Origin: Isoetes engelmannii
Lineage: Eukaryota; Streptophyta; Lycopodiopsida; Isoetales; Isoetaceae
Direction of reading: 5' to 3'
Assembly: GCA_011763485.2 (NCBI GenBank)
Contig: JAANSK020075575.1
Span: forward strand, 1-27,580
Length of the DNA: 27,580 nt
Below, piece after piece: positions 10,591 to 20,468 of this stretch. Numbering within the stretch: the first letter of the stretch is position 1; each line of letters starts with the position of its first letter. The translations under genes and the position numbers were made by a program. Below the pieces are notes generated by a model. The model did not search any database. It saw nothing but the letters and a program-made list of their open reading frames with translations, and was not told the origin of the DNA.

Positions 10591-11048
10591 CTGTTAGGAG
10601 TGAAAAATAGTACCTGAGGGCTCCTCCTCCTTCTTCCGGTCAAAGTGCTGGATGAACCGCTGGCTTCGTGTCGGGAGGCATATTCATTTACATGTACTGT
10701 GATGAGGTCCTCCATGTCCGTCCCTGTTGTTGTTAAGCATGTCAATTTGGTGGTTCTGTCATGTCTGCCTCGTTCCCATGATGGGTCAGATGATATCGCG
10801 CCTGTTGTCTTTCCTCTGATCCCCATCCGCTCTTGAATTACTACAAACTTCGCGTCGGATATTGGGTCTTGGTCGGGTATCTGACTTCGAATCCTCTTGT
10901 AGGCTTCAATGTCAGATATGTTCTGGCCTCTGTATAATTTTGCTTCATTGATTTCCTTTGGAAACTCTTCAGCTTCCCGATCGATAAGCTGCTCCATGTG
11001 TTCCTGTTTCCGAAGAAGCGACAACAACTCATCAAACCATGCAAACAT
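10587..11048 (-). pseudogene. Unrecognised 153-codon ORF, piece 1 of a minus-strand relic
   Basis: From the ATG at 11048 the product begins MFAWFDELLSLLRKQEHMEQ and continues with a Glu/Lys-rich, helix-prone segment of about 75 residues, a linker containing DPSWERGRHDR, and a Ser/Arg-rich tail. Its stop overlaps the ATG of the next ORF as ATGA. The final part of this frame looks poor, while an adjacent frame continues better into the next piece, so the tail is probably not native. No family is recognised. Taken with the two pieces downstream, it is a broken gene of host or mobile origin. Confidence 0.5.
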
Positions 11049-11049
11049 G

Positions 11050-11984
11050 GGTCTAAACCGTTAGGGAAGTGAAATTAAGACATATAAAATAGAGTGCGCA
11101 CTCTAGATGTACGCATTAGTATGTCCTATGAAATACGAGCACCAAATCATAGGAAACCCATATAAAAAACGTATAAAAACACCAAAAAAAACCATGTTAT
11201 TGTACTAGATGGCCTCCTCCTCCCTCTTATCAATGCCCCTACTTTCTATAACCGCTTCTCACATTCCAAAAAATATGTCCTATATTTCCTCTTAAATCTA
11301 AAAACTACTTCTCTTGATGTCTAGCATTTACTTCGTCAAGTATCGGTTGTGCTACCCCCTTTGCATTAGCAAGTTGCTCCCTCCATTTTGCAACCTTAAA
11401 CCACCATGCTTCGATATTTCGATGGGCGTCCACTAATTTGCTAGCCACAACCGTACTATATTCCTCTTCATTCCTTGATTCTCTGCGCTTCCAGATTAAT
11501 CTATGTACATATCAAAATTATGGGACTATTGTCTTATTTGATGTACGACTCAAACTAGCTAACTATGCAACCAATTTTCTTCCCGACCGCCATAAATCGG
11601 TACCAGAACGGCATAAATGAAGAACACCGGTTACATCAAAACCTGCTTAAGAACACTAGACTTAAGATCTTTAGAGAATCTGGGACAAACAGATCAGAGC
11701 GAATCCCAAAACATCATCCAGAACTCCATCTCTGGAATGCTTTTCTGTAAAACATCTCTCTGCCCCTTCCTGCAAAAAATCCCCCCCCCCCCCCCCCCCA
11801 CTCCATCTCCGGAATCTCCGCCTTCTGCAAGAACTCCCTGCATCTACTACCAGAATGCCTCCGCCATGTCCACACTGCCCTGCACCCCTGTTCCTTGCTC
11901 CACACTTCACCTAAACCAGAATACCTAAAATAGAATACACCACGTCATCGATATAGAAACCTCTAAATAACAACATGCCACGTC
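11050..11984. other. Spacer upstream of the L1, with a 19-base C run
   Basis: No gene is supported. Positions 11781-11799 are an uninterrupted run of C. Open frames crossing it (11617-11928 plus, 11671-11910 minus) owe their Pro or Gly runs to it. Confidence 0.55.
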
Positions 11985-12001
11985 AACTTTTTTAAGTATC
12001 T
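11985..12001. repeat. Target-site duplication, left copy
   Basis: AACTTTTTTAAGTATCT here matches AACTTTTTTAAGCATCT at 18721-18737 in 16 of 17 bases. The pair brackets the L1 and defines its ends. The T-run context is typical of target-primed reverse transcription sites. Confidence 0.88.
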
Positions 12002-12099
12002 TGATGTTCGTGGATGAATTGGTGGCACTATTTAGAAGCGGCGAACTGTTTGGTTGGCTGTAGGTCTGTAATTAGCCCAGGCTATCGCTATTGCAATTC

Positions 12100-14060
12100 A
12101 TGGCTCCTGCCATACAAGTCCCTCAGTCTAGGGTTGTTGGGTTGGTGGAGAATCACGGGTTGGATCTGAAGCCACGTGAGATGGCAAAGAGGAAGAGTCC
12201 GATGGAAAAGGGTTTCGCTTTGGCTGCTGTTGGAGCAGATACGCCGTCCTCGCCGGGGTCGCAGGGCATGATGTGCAGGGAGAGACACATGGTGTATTAG
12301 GATGTGAGAAGGAGGCAGAGAGGCGGTTACTGGTCGAGATGAAGACTGTTTTGGAGACACCTTCGGTTGATAGGTATGTTGATTGTTCCTCTTCTCAATT
12401 CAATTATGCGACCCCTGTAGACTGTGTGCTGGAGATTCCAGTTCCTTCGAGCATGCCTCCTCTTGAAACTGGATCCGTAATTCCCTCTAATCCTACAATT
12501 GGGGAGGGTTTGGCTGGAAGGGAAGAGCCTGCTCATAGGAGGCAGAGTGGTGCGGATGTAGCAATTCAGGGAGACATGAATTTGCTACCTGGTGTGAGAT
12601 TGAACACGTCCCAGGGAGCCATAACGGGAGTCACCACTTCTACGCTCTCAGCCTGGAAGACCAATGATATCGTATCTCGCCTTTCGTCCAGGCTTCTCGG
12701 ATTGGATTAAGCGCAAGGCCCCAGATCATAAGAGTGCCCGTGTGGAGGAGACTTTGAGATTTGTGGAAGTTCATCATTCCGAGGATCTGCAGACAGCGCT
12801 TCCAGCTAGCCCTTGGATAGAAATTGATCATGCTCGGCATGTGCAGACCATAGAGAACTTGGTTTCCTTTGCAGTTCTGGACTACTTCACTGGTCTCATA
12901 TTGGACACATGGAGGTTTAGCTCCTGGATTTCATGAAATCTGCGGCTGATTGGCTTGCCCAGGTACCAGTCTTTGAAATTTTTGTCAAATAATTTCTTTC
13001 TCATTATGTTTGAGGCTGAGTCTTCAGTGCGTCAATTGGTTAGTCGTGGGGTGGATGCATTGGGTGAGGCTTATGTGTTATATCAGTTTTATACTCCATC
13101 TATGTCTACAAGCTCTTTAACAGCTGTGAAAATCCCATGCTAGTTTCAAATTCTGGATCTCCCTCCGGATATGATGGTTCCGGATTTCTTGGTTTCGATG
13201 GCCAATGGCTTGGGGGTGCACTTGGCTCATTCCATTGTACAAGTCCCAAAGATATGTGTTACCTTGCCTGCTCTGCGGCCTTTGCCCACCTCTATACCTG
13301 TGTGCAGTCGTTCTTGGCATTTCTTATTTCGTTTGCAGCTTCTCAATGGTTCTGATATCCAGCAGATGTTTCCATCTATTGTGCTTCCATGTGCTCCTGA
13401 TAGTGCTCGAGCCCCAGCCGGTGGTGTTTGTGTGGGGGACAGTGGTGCTCCGGAGGCAGCTGGAGGTGATCGGAGTCACCATGGTGGAGTTCGTCACTCA
13501 CAGGGTGGCGATGGCAGGGGTGTTGGCAAGGGTGGGGGCGTTGGCAGGGATGTTGCTGGAGGCAGGGGTGTTGCTGGAGGTCTCTCTTCTGCCAGAGGTG
13601 GTGGTTGCGTTGGTGCCCTAGGTGATAGTGGTGATTGCATTGGAGCCCCAGATAATAGTGCGGGTGTGAATACGCCTGAGGGGGCTTCTGCGGGTGTCAG
13701 ACAGGAAGCCAAGCTCCATCAGTTGGTGTCTTGGCTGATAAGGTTGACCGCATCTCGGAGATCAATCCCCTGGAATTAGAAGTCAATCCTGTGACCATGG
13801 AGACCAGTGTTAGAGATTGCCCCATGGGAATGGATGGTGTTGTTGGTTGGGGTGGTAATGTTCAGAGTCCAACCGGCAGAGGTATCTCATCTGATGGGGG
13901 GTCGTTGTCCAGGTGTGATGCCCGACAGGAAGCGATGGCTCATCCGGCACCTCGGTTGGTGAGTTGGGGGGATAAGGTTGACCGCATCTCGGAGGTTAAT
14001 CCCTTGGCGTTAGAAGTTGACCCGGTGGAGAGGGAAACCAGTGATTTTCCTGCGGGATGA
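12100..14060 (+). pseudogene. L1 ORF1 (nucleic-acid-binding protein), broken
   Basis: ORF1 proteins of plant L1 bind the element RNA and help form the transposition particle. The ATG at 12100 starts MAPAIQVPQSRVVGLVENHG. A DUF4283-like domain lies at about 12937-13330, with SNNFFLIMFEAESSVRQLVS and, after a frame change, LDLPPDMMVPDFLVSMANGL. Next is a Gly/Val/Arg-rich stretch (13430-13620) made of short DNA repeats, then two copies of a segment containing DKVDRISE. Stops include TAG at 12298, TAA at 12708 and TAG at 13141, and the frame changes at least three times. No CCHC zinc knuckle is seen, although many plant relatives have one. Confidence 0.8.
13695..14043 (+). repeat. Internal duplication in the ORF1 C-terminal region
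   Basis: A segment of about 110 bp (13700-13809) recurs as about 119 bp at 13924-14043. Both run from ACAGGAAGC through GATAAGGTTGACCGCATCTC to ACCAGTG, and are separated by about 115 bp. Corresponding peptides are DKVDRISEINPLELEVNPV and DKVDRISEVNPLALEVDPV. The longer unit has about 10 extra bases before GATAAGG, so the duplicated parts are no longer all in one frame. Confidence 0.85.
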
Positions 14061-14170
14061 ACAGGACAATTCTGAGCTAGAATGTGAGGGGGGTGAGGTC
14101 CTCAAGCAGTAAGAGGGCTCTTCGTCAATTTCATCCCGATATTGTTTGCATTCAGAAGCATAAGTGCCAT

Positions 14171-14184
14171 GGGGGGGGGGGGGG
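14171..14184. repeat. G14 homopolymer in the endonuclease region
   Basis: Fourteen G bases in a row encode the Gly run after CH in the endonuclease. Such a tract is slippage-prone, so length here may vary between copies or be a sequencing artefact. Confidence 0.9.
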
Positions 14185-14689
14185 TATGTCTCAGTTGATG
14201 GATATGGTTGGTGGACAATTTGCGGCTATTGCCTCTTCTTCTGGGTGGACTAGTGGAGGCACTCTTATTGCTTGGAGGATGGATGTGCATGTCACTTACT
14301 CCGCAGCAGATAAGTTTGGTCGGTGGGCAATAATCAAGTGGCTAGAGGGTGGGCAAGTGTGGGGGATTATCAATGTCTATGCCTCGAACCAGCCTTCTCA
14401 GCGGGGTTGTGAGCCACACTTAGAAATAAGTTAAGGAACCTCGGTGGTTTGCAAGTAGCTTGGCTGTTGTTAGGGGATTTTAATATGGTGGTGCGTGTAG
14501 ACGATCGTTCTGGCTCTGGCTCTCAGGTCTAGATTGCTGGCCATGGTTGAGGTACTTGGTGATTTGTTTTTCACCTACTGTAATAGGCAGATTGGGGCAG
14601 GTCGGGCATATGCTATGCATGATAGGTGCTATGCCTCTCCTTGTGTCCTGGATGGAGTGCCCTCTCTGCGTAGGAGTAACATTCTGTCT

Positions 14690-15480
14690 GTAAGGATAAA
14701 ATTCATCTCATGATTTTGAAACCTAGGAAGAAGCAAGAAAAGATACTAGATCATTGGAGAGATATTAGCAATGGTACAGATAAGTTGCTTATAAAGTAAA
14801 ATTCGTGGCTATGATAATTTTAAAAGGGCAATCCAATTATAGCCAAAGGGAAGCCAGATTTAGGCTAGCCATGTTTGGCGAAAAGCCTAAGATAAGCAAG
14901 CAGATATTTGTTGCATGGGTATTGGAACCGTGTAAATAGTTAAATGATTATTTTAGTTATCATTGACCTATGGAATTATGGTGCAATGATATAGAGCCAT
15001 TTCAGATACAAAATGGTTCGGTCGAATGAGAACCAAACAAGGTATTGCCTGCGGGTTCGGAGTCCAGACCGCCGGACCTGTTCCTATTTAAAATCAAAGA
15101 TGTACAGATCATTTATATAGTCAGCTGAATTCATTCGGTTAGTAGTTGCTCGGATCGATCGATCCAAAGATGTAAGTATTTGCTACATTAATTGTTCTAG
15201 TACCAAGTGAACAGTGACTCTCGATGGTTATAATATTCAACCATTGATTTATTGGTATTTATAACTTGTGAATTATTTTGCTATGAAGATAACGGCTTGA
15301 GAGGAATAAATCAAAGGTCTTGAAGCAAATCAATCTAATGAGAAATGCTTAGATATGGTTGAATAGAATAATCTCATGTGCTTGTATTGAACTTGAAGGA
15401 TTCTTTAGTGTAATTTTGATCAGGAAATATTGAAATAGAGAAGGTTGAGTTTTTTATAAAACTAACACTGTCCACCTCCA
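14690..15480. mobile_element. 0.79-kb AT-rich insert inside the L1 endonuclease
   Basis: The endonuclease frame reads up to SNILS at 14689, then about 790 bp of AT-rich sequence without LINE similarity follows, and the LINE resumes at SEH with TCTCAGAGCATTATTGTCC near 15481. The sequence before and after is what one uninterrupted L1 would have around its SDH motif. No transposon ends, target-site duplication or open frame were recognised. The insert begins GTAAGG and the LINE resumes after CCATCTCAG, so its edges resemble splice sites. Family unknown. Confidence 0.7.
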
Positions 15481-18400
15481 TCTCAGAGCATTATTGTCCA
15501 GTCAGCGTGCTGCTACCTTCAGGCCCTCTAGGACGGTGTTTCGTTTGAACACCCAGTTTTTGGCAGATGAGGAATTTTCGTCTCGATGCCAGGAGTTGTG
15601 GCTTGATGCCTTCTCTTTTGCGAGTGGTATGTCAGGCATGGTGACAACCTTGACCAGGGTGAAGCGCTTTGCTAAGTTTTTTGGTAGGCAGCGGGTGCAG
15701 CAAGAGCGGGAAGAACTCCATTTTCTCTATCAGGAGTTAGAGCGGATTCGGGCGCAGCCCTCTGATGGTATTCGAGAGAATGATGTATTGCAGAGAATCA
15801 TTTCCCTAGAGCAGATCAAAGTTAGAGAAGCGCGGGTGAAGGATGGTCTTACTTGGTTGAAAGAGGGGGATACTAGTTCGCCAGTCTTCTTTCGAGCGGC
15901 AAGGCAACGTCATTATGCAGCATCTATGACATCCCTTGCTTTACCAGATAGCCACACTTTGGTGGATCCTGCTATCTTCAAAGGTACGTGCATGCTCATT
16001 TCTCGGGGTTCTTTGCTGAGCGCTCTCTTCCTTATGAGCAGGAAATGCAGGAGCTTGTTCTGGCAGCTGTTAAGCCATCTATTTTGCCTCATCAGCGTGA
16101 GAGTTTGGAGCAGGATCTTTTGAGGGTGGATTTAGAGGCTGCATGTAGGTGCTTGGCTAAGGATAAATGCCCTGGCTTGGATGGTGTCCCTGTGGAATTC
16201 TTCCAGACATATTGGGAGTGGGTTGGAGAGTCTGTGTATCAGGTCTATCTTGAGTTGTTGCGCTCCTCTCAGATGGATAGTATTCTAAACACTGCTTGCG
16301 TATCCTTGATTCCGAAGGTCAAACAGCCTTCCACGATTAATGATTGGAGGCCCATCTCCTTGCTGTCCTCTATGTATAAGATCATTGCGAAAGCTTTGGC
16401 AGAAAAGCTCAAGCCGGTTTTGGCTTCTTCCATTAGTAAGGTCCAGTCCCGGTTCATCCCTGGACGGAATATTTTGACAAATGTTGCTGCAGCCTATGAG
16501 GGTCTTTATTGGGCCAGAAGAACAGGTCAGGGTGTTGCTTACCTAAAGCTTGATTTTGCCAAAGCTTATGATAGTGTGCGCTGGGAGTTTTTGTCCAGTA
16601 TGCTTCTTGCTTTGGGTTGTGGTCCCCGTTTTACAGATACAGTTATGAAAGTTCACAGGTCAGTGCGAGCTACGATGGTGTGTCAGGGCGAGTCATCTGC
16701 ATTTTTTTCATTGGAAACAGGTGTTCGTCAGGTGTGCCCTTTGGCTCCGTTCCTGTTTACTGTTGTGGCGGAGGCATTGTCCCAATTGCTTTTGTCTGCA
16801 GTAGAGGACGGTGTGGTAGATGGACTTTGGATGCAGGATGGTGGACAGCAAATCATTAATCAGTTTGCAGATGATACCTTCCTCTTTCTGGTGGAGGAGG
16901 AGGGGAATTTGCGTAATGTTAAAGGTTTACTGGACGTTTTTTCTTTGGCTTCTGGCGGCCTGTTGAATTGGGGCAAGTGCTCGGCATTGTGGACCCTGCA
17001 GACTCCGCCTCCACCTTGTTTGTTTTTCTTCTCTTGGAAGGTGCTTCCAGGGAATGCGTGCACCAAACTTTTGGGCATTCCATTTGGGGGTGACATTTCG
17101 ATGGGCAGAGTGTGGGATGAGATTCTACAGGGATTGCAGAGGCACCTTAATTGGTGGAAGGGTAGTAAGTTGTCTATGGCAGGCAGGATTACTGTTCCTA
17201 AGGCTGTGCTTTGTAGCACCCATATATACACAGCGACCTCCATGTTAGCTCCTGAATGTAAGATTCAAGATTTGGATAAGATTGTCCGCAACTTTGTGTG
17301 GGGAGGAGATGCTGAGGGTGCGGTTGTTAAAATGGCTTGGTGGAAGTGTCTCCTCCCTCGGGAGGATGGGGGTCTGGCAATTCTAGATTTGGCGTTATAC
17401 TGTAAGGTGCTGGTGTCCAAGTTTGTTTGGAGCATTCTTCGGGAGGCTTCTTCTCCAGGTGCGGAGTTGCTTATGCAGTCCCTTCACAGCTGTGTTGCTT
17501 TTGGGAAGCCGTCGGTTTTAGTGAAGCTGCCTTGGGCCTTGTTGTATGGTCTCAAGCCTTTCCCGCATGCATCACCTTTTCTCAAGGGTGTGTTGCGAGC
17601 TTGGGATCATGTGCGAGTGCTTTTCTAGATAGATTATGCTGCAGTCTACCATCACACCTCCCTCTTTTTGTGGGTCCCTTTGCCTCCTGCGCATTTGCCT
17701 TTGGCCACCACCATGCATGCCCGGACGCAGGCCCGTTGGACTCGGGCTGCAATATTCACTTTGGAGGATTGGTACTGGAATGGCCAGCTTGCTTCGTGGG
17801 ACTTCTTTCGAGCCCGTTTCTTTCGGAAACAGGTGGCGGGTAGTATCCCGCTGCATATACCTCTCTTGCTCCACGATGATGTGGATGTTCAGGTTTGGAG
17901 GGTCTACCCTGATGTTGTTGGCTCATGTTTTGTTCAGTCTTGTTATCGGGTGTTAGTTATTCATGACACTTTACCCCCCTCGGACAAGTGGTCATTGCAG
18001 CTTCAGGGTTCCTACTGGTGCTCTGTTTGGACATGGACATGGAGTTATCTCCCCCCGCCAAAGGTCAGGGTTTTTTTGTGGCAGGTGGTGCACCGTTGCA
18101 TTTGGGTGAATGTCCTTATGAACAGATTTAAGCCTGGTGTGAGTCCTCTTTGTCCCTGTTGTGGCCTTCATCGTGAGTCCATTGAGCATTGTTTAGTCTT
18201 GTGCCCTCACTTTCGAGTTGTCTGGGATTCGGTCTAGGCCCTGTTTCAGGTCAGGCTGTCTAGCCAGCAGCTGCTTCTTTATGTGTATCCTGCTTCTTGG
18301 TCCCCCCTTAGGCAGCAAGCGTTGCATCTGTGTGTGCCATAGTTGGTTTGGTTGATCTGGAAGCGACACCGTTTGTGGATCTTTCAGGGGTTCAGCAACC

Positions 18401-18720
18401 TGCGGCCTCCCTTGTGCCTCAGCTCAGATATAAGTTATTTCAGAGTTTTCTTGTGTTTTTTGGTTCAGGGGAGAGAATGTTCTCCATTTGGCGAGATCTC
18501 CTGCGCATTGTGGATGAGAATGGGGAGTTTGTACATACTTAGTGATGCAGTTTTTGGTTGGGCGGCTTGGCATTGCTATTGTGGGAGTTCTGTTGTTGTG
18601 GAGTGTTGAGGTCTCTCTGTCCCTTCGGGGCAGTTCCCCTTCCTCGTCACTCGTCTTTGTAACACTAGTATTCTTTTAATATATTGGTGACTCAGTGCTC
18701 CAAAAAAAAAAAAAAAAAAA

Positions 18721-18737
18721 AACTTTTTTAAGCATCT
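18721..18737. repeat. Target-site duplication, right copy
   Basis: AACTTTTTTAAGCATCT follows the poly(A) and matches 11985-12001 with one mismatch (C for T). Its first two A bases are shared with the tail. Confidence 0.88.
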
Positions 18738-18950
18738 CCACGTGTTGTTTTCTAAGAGCAAAAATAACAACTTCAATAAAGGCTTCTCCTTGGGTCAAAT
18801 CAGCCCATCCACCATCAGCTTTATACTGTATTACATACCAATACCCTATCTTAACCTTCCAAAATCTTATGTAACACTACGGTTCCCACATTTTGGGAAC
18901 TTTAGTGATATCAGTGTACTTTGTATAGGAGGAGGAGGAGGAGCAGCAGC

Positions 18951-19125
18951 TTTTACGTCATGCCACTTGGCAACATCCCTTAGGACATATGACACACACA
19001 CCACGTGTAATTGTTGGGTCCTGCCCCCAACCACCTTACATTGAATGTGACTCTGGACGGCCTCAAACTCGAGATATTTTTGTTCTAGGACTAGTGTGTT
19101 ACAATTAGACCAAACATCCAGGTGC
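18951..19125 (-). repeat. tRNA-derived SINE-like repeat, copy 2
   Basis: On the plus strand it shares, in the same order as copy 1, TTTTACGTCATGCCAC, the GGACATATGACA block, GTGACTCTGGACGGC, AACTCGAGA, ACTAGTGTGTTAC and TTAGACCAA. The tRNA-like head therefore faces right and the element lies on the minus strand. Its 3' side adjoins a GGA repeat at 18928-18944, in keeping with SINEs that end in simple repeats. Confidence 0.58.
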
Positions 19126-20468
19126 CTAGATACCCTCATCACATATATGACGATCTTGGACTAAAGTTGGTAATATAGGAAACGCATGGTCATGAATCGC
19201 TCCATCCTTTATGGTAACGGCAATAAGGAATCAAGCTCCTAATGCTCTTATCACATTGCTTCAGCACTACGTGCTCGATCGGGTTGGGTCTTTCAAATAC
19301 CTGGTTCAAAGGGAATAATATAGATTGTAATGTTGAATTGTGTGCTAGAATTCTTCCTTTGACCTTCTGACTTTGCCTAGCCATATGTTCAGAGACCAAA
19401 CAAGACCAGACCAAACCTCTAGACCAGGCAAGACCAAATTCTAGACATTTTTTCCTAAGACCAGTTCACTCTTTGGGATTGAACTCTAGGTGGAATTGAA
19501 CTCAGAGACATGATCTCCTAAGAATGTGATACTGAAGTTCTTAGTTCCCTTGTTGATTAAGGTGAACAACTAGAATGTACCTAATGTATCAACATTTTGA
19601 CTTTGAACAATTGTTGATTATGGATGTGCAATGTAAACCTAACATTCTAAAATTTTTTTAGTTCAGGAGCCCTAGTAGGAGGAGCCTACATTTTCAATCA
19701 AAAGGACATATGTGCCAAGAAGGAGCTTCCATTGGACGAAGGCTGGGAGATGAAGAAAACTGGTTTCTTCTTTCTAGGAGGTTGTCCATTATTACCCTTT
19801 ATTGTGGGTCTTGAAAATGGGAACAATAACATGTGCCCTTAATTTTTTTTAGACTTCTAGTGGTCTATGAAAGCCAGCTAGAAGGGCATTGTAGCCTGCA
19901 TCCTAGTTGGCCCATCAGAGTAAATCAGGCAGGATCATAACATCCTAGTGGACATAGCCAAATTATGATAACCATTATCGTCAGACTATGATGGTCAAGT
20001 GGACGAGAACCTTGGTTAAGGTGGACTGCAGATTTGATTTGAACAAAGGAGTGATTACTAAGAACCTCACGTTTTTGAGGGAATAAATCATAATTTTGGA
20101 ATAAAAAATCTGAGTCTTTCTGGAAGGATTACTCATGCAGCACCAGAATCAAATACAGATTTGAGGCTTCAGACTCCTAGTGTTCAAAACATAGACCAGA
20201 CATTTTTGCGCCAGGGAGATTGTTTTACATTATTCAAGCTTCCCAAAAATATACTGATTACAGATCCATAATAAACGGCAGGATAAAAATCAACCCTTAG
20301 ACCAGCTTATATGTCTGATCGTTCCCAAAAATATTTTTAAAAAGGATTCGAACAAGAGAAAAAATACCTCTACCCTTTACACTGCAAAGAATAGAATACA
20401 CAATCACTGGATGTGAAAGTTAATATAGCACATAGATTGCAATATACAATTTGCATGAGATGAGGTTG
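19126..20468. other. Spacer, including the probable 3' UTR and terminator side of the kinase gene
   Basis: No protein family is recognised. The few hundred bases next to 20468 should be the kinase 3' UTR (minus strand), but I could not place a convincing AATAAA-type signal. A cluster of AGACCA words lies at about 19390-19465. An open stretch near 19690-19810 has no recognisable features. Confidence 0.45.

Larger units (their letters stand above)
14057..18542 (+). pseudogene. L1 ORF2: APE endonuclease, reverse transcriptase, zf-RVT; broken
   Basis: ORF2 nicks DNA and copies the element RNA at the nick. Endonuclease (about 14060-15500): NVRGVRSSSSKRALRQFHPD, then IQKHK where QE is expected, so the catalytic Glu appears to be Lys; then INVYASN and GDFN. 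The C-terminal SDH block sits at the insert junction. RT (about 16130-17230): DKCPGLDGVPVEFF, LKLDFAKAYDSVRW with the motif A Asp, GVRQVCPLAP (usual GVRQGCPLAP), FADD at 16864-16875, LLGIPFG and KLSMAGRITVPKAVL. The zf-RVT domain (about 18091-18230) has CPCCGLHRESIEHCLVLCPH. Breaks: stop in NVRG context (TGG to TAG near 14075), 1-nt loss near 15985, TAG at 17626, 18235 and 18340, and 1-nt loss near 18390. The native end is FVHT-stop at 18540-18542. Confidence 0.9.
12002..18722 (+). mobile_element. Full-length L1-clade LINE
   Basis: The element runs from just after the left target-site duplication to a 21-base poly(A) at 18702-18722 and totals about 6.7 kb, or about 5.9 kb without the insert at 14690-15480. 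It has a leader of about 98 bp, ORF1 (12100-14060), ORF2 (14057-18542) and a short 3' UTR. The DUF4283-like ORF1, APE endonuclease, RT and zf-RVT order is that of plant L1. Nearly identical target-site copies and an intact tail argue for a fairly recent insertion, yet both ORFs carry stops and frameshifts, so it is not autonomous now. Confidence 0.93.

Noticed and set aside
9529-11048. Capsid or nucleocapsid gene of an endogenous virus
   Set aside because: Tempting because of the ATGA overlap and the folded-looking middle part, but no viral motif is recognised, so it is reported only as unidentified.
13494-13712. Minus-strand Pro-rich ORF
   Set aside because: Antisense of the Gly-rich repeats of L1 ORF1.
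14690-15480. Genuine intron of the L1
   Set aside because: Splicing at the visible GT and AG would not restore the expected SNILS-x-SEH sequence, and L1 ORFs normally lack introns.
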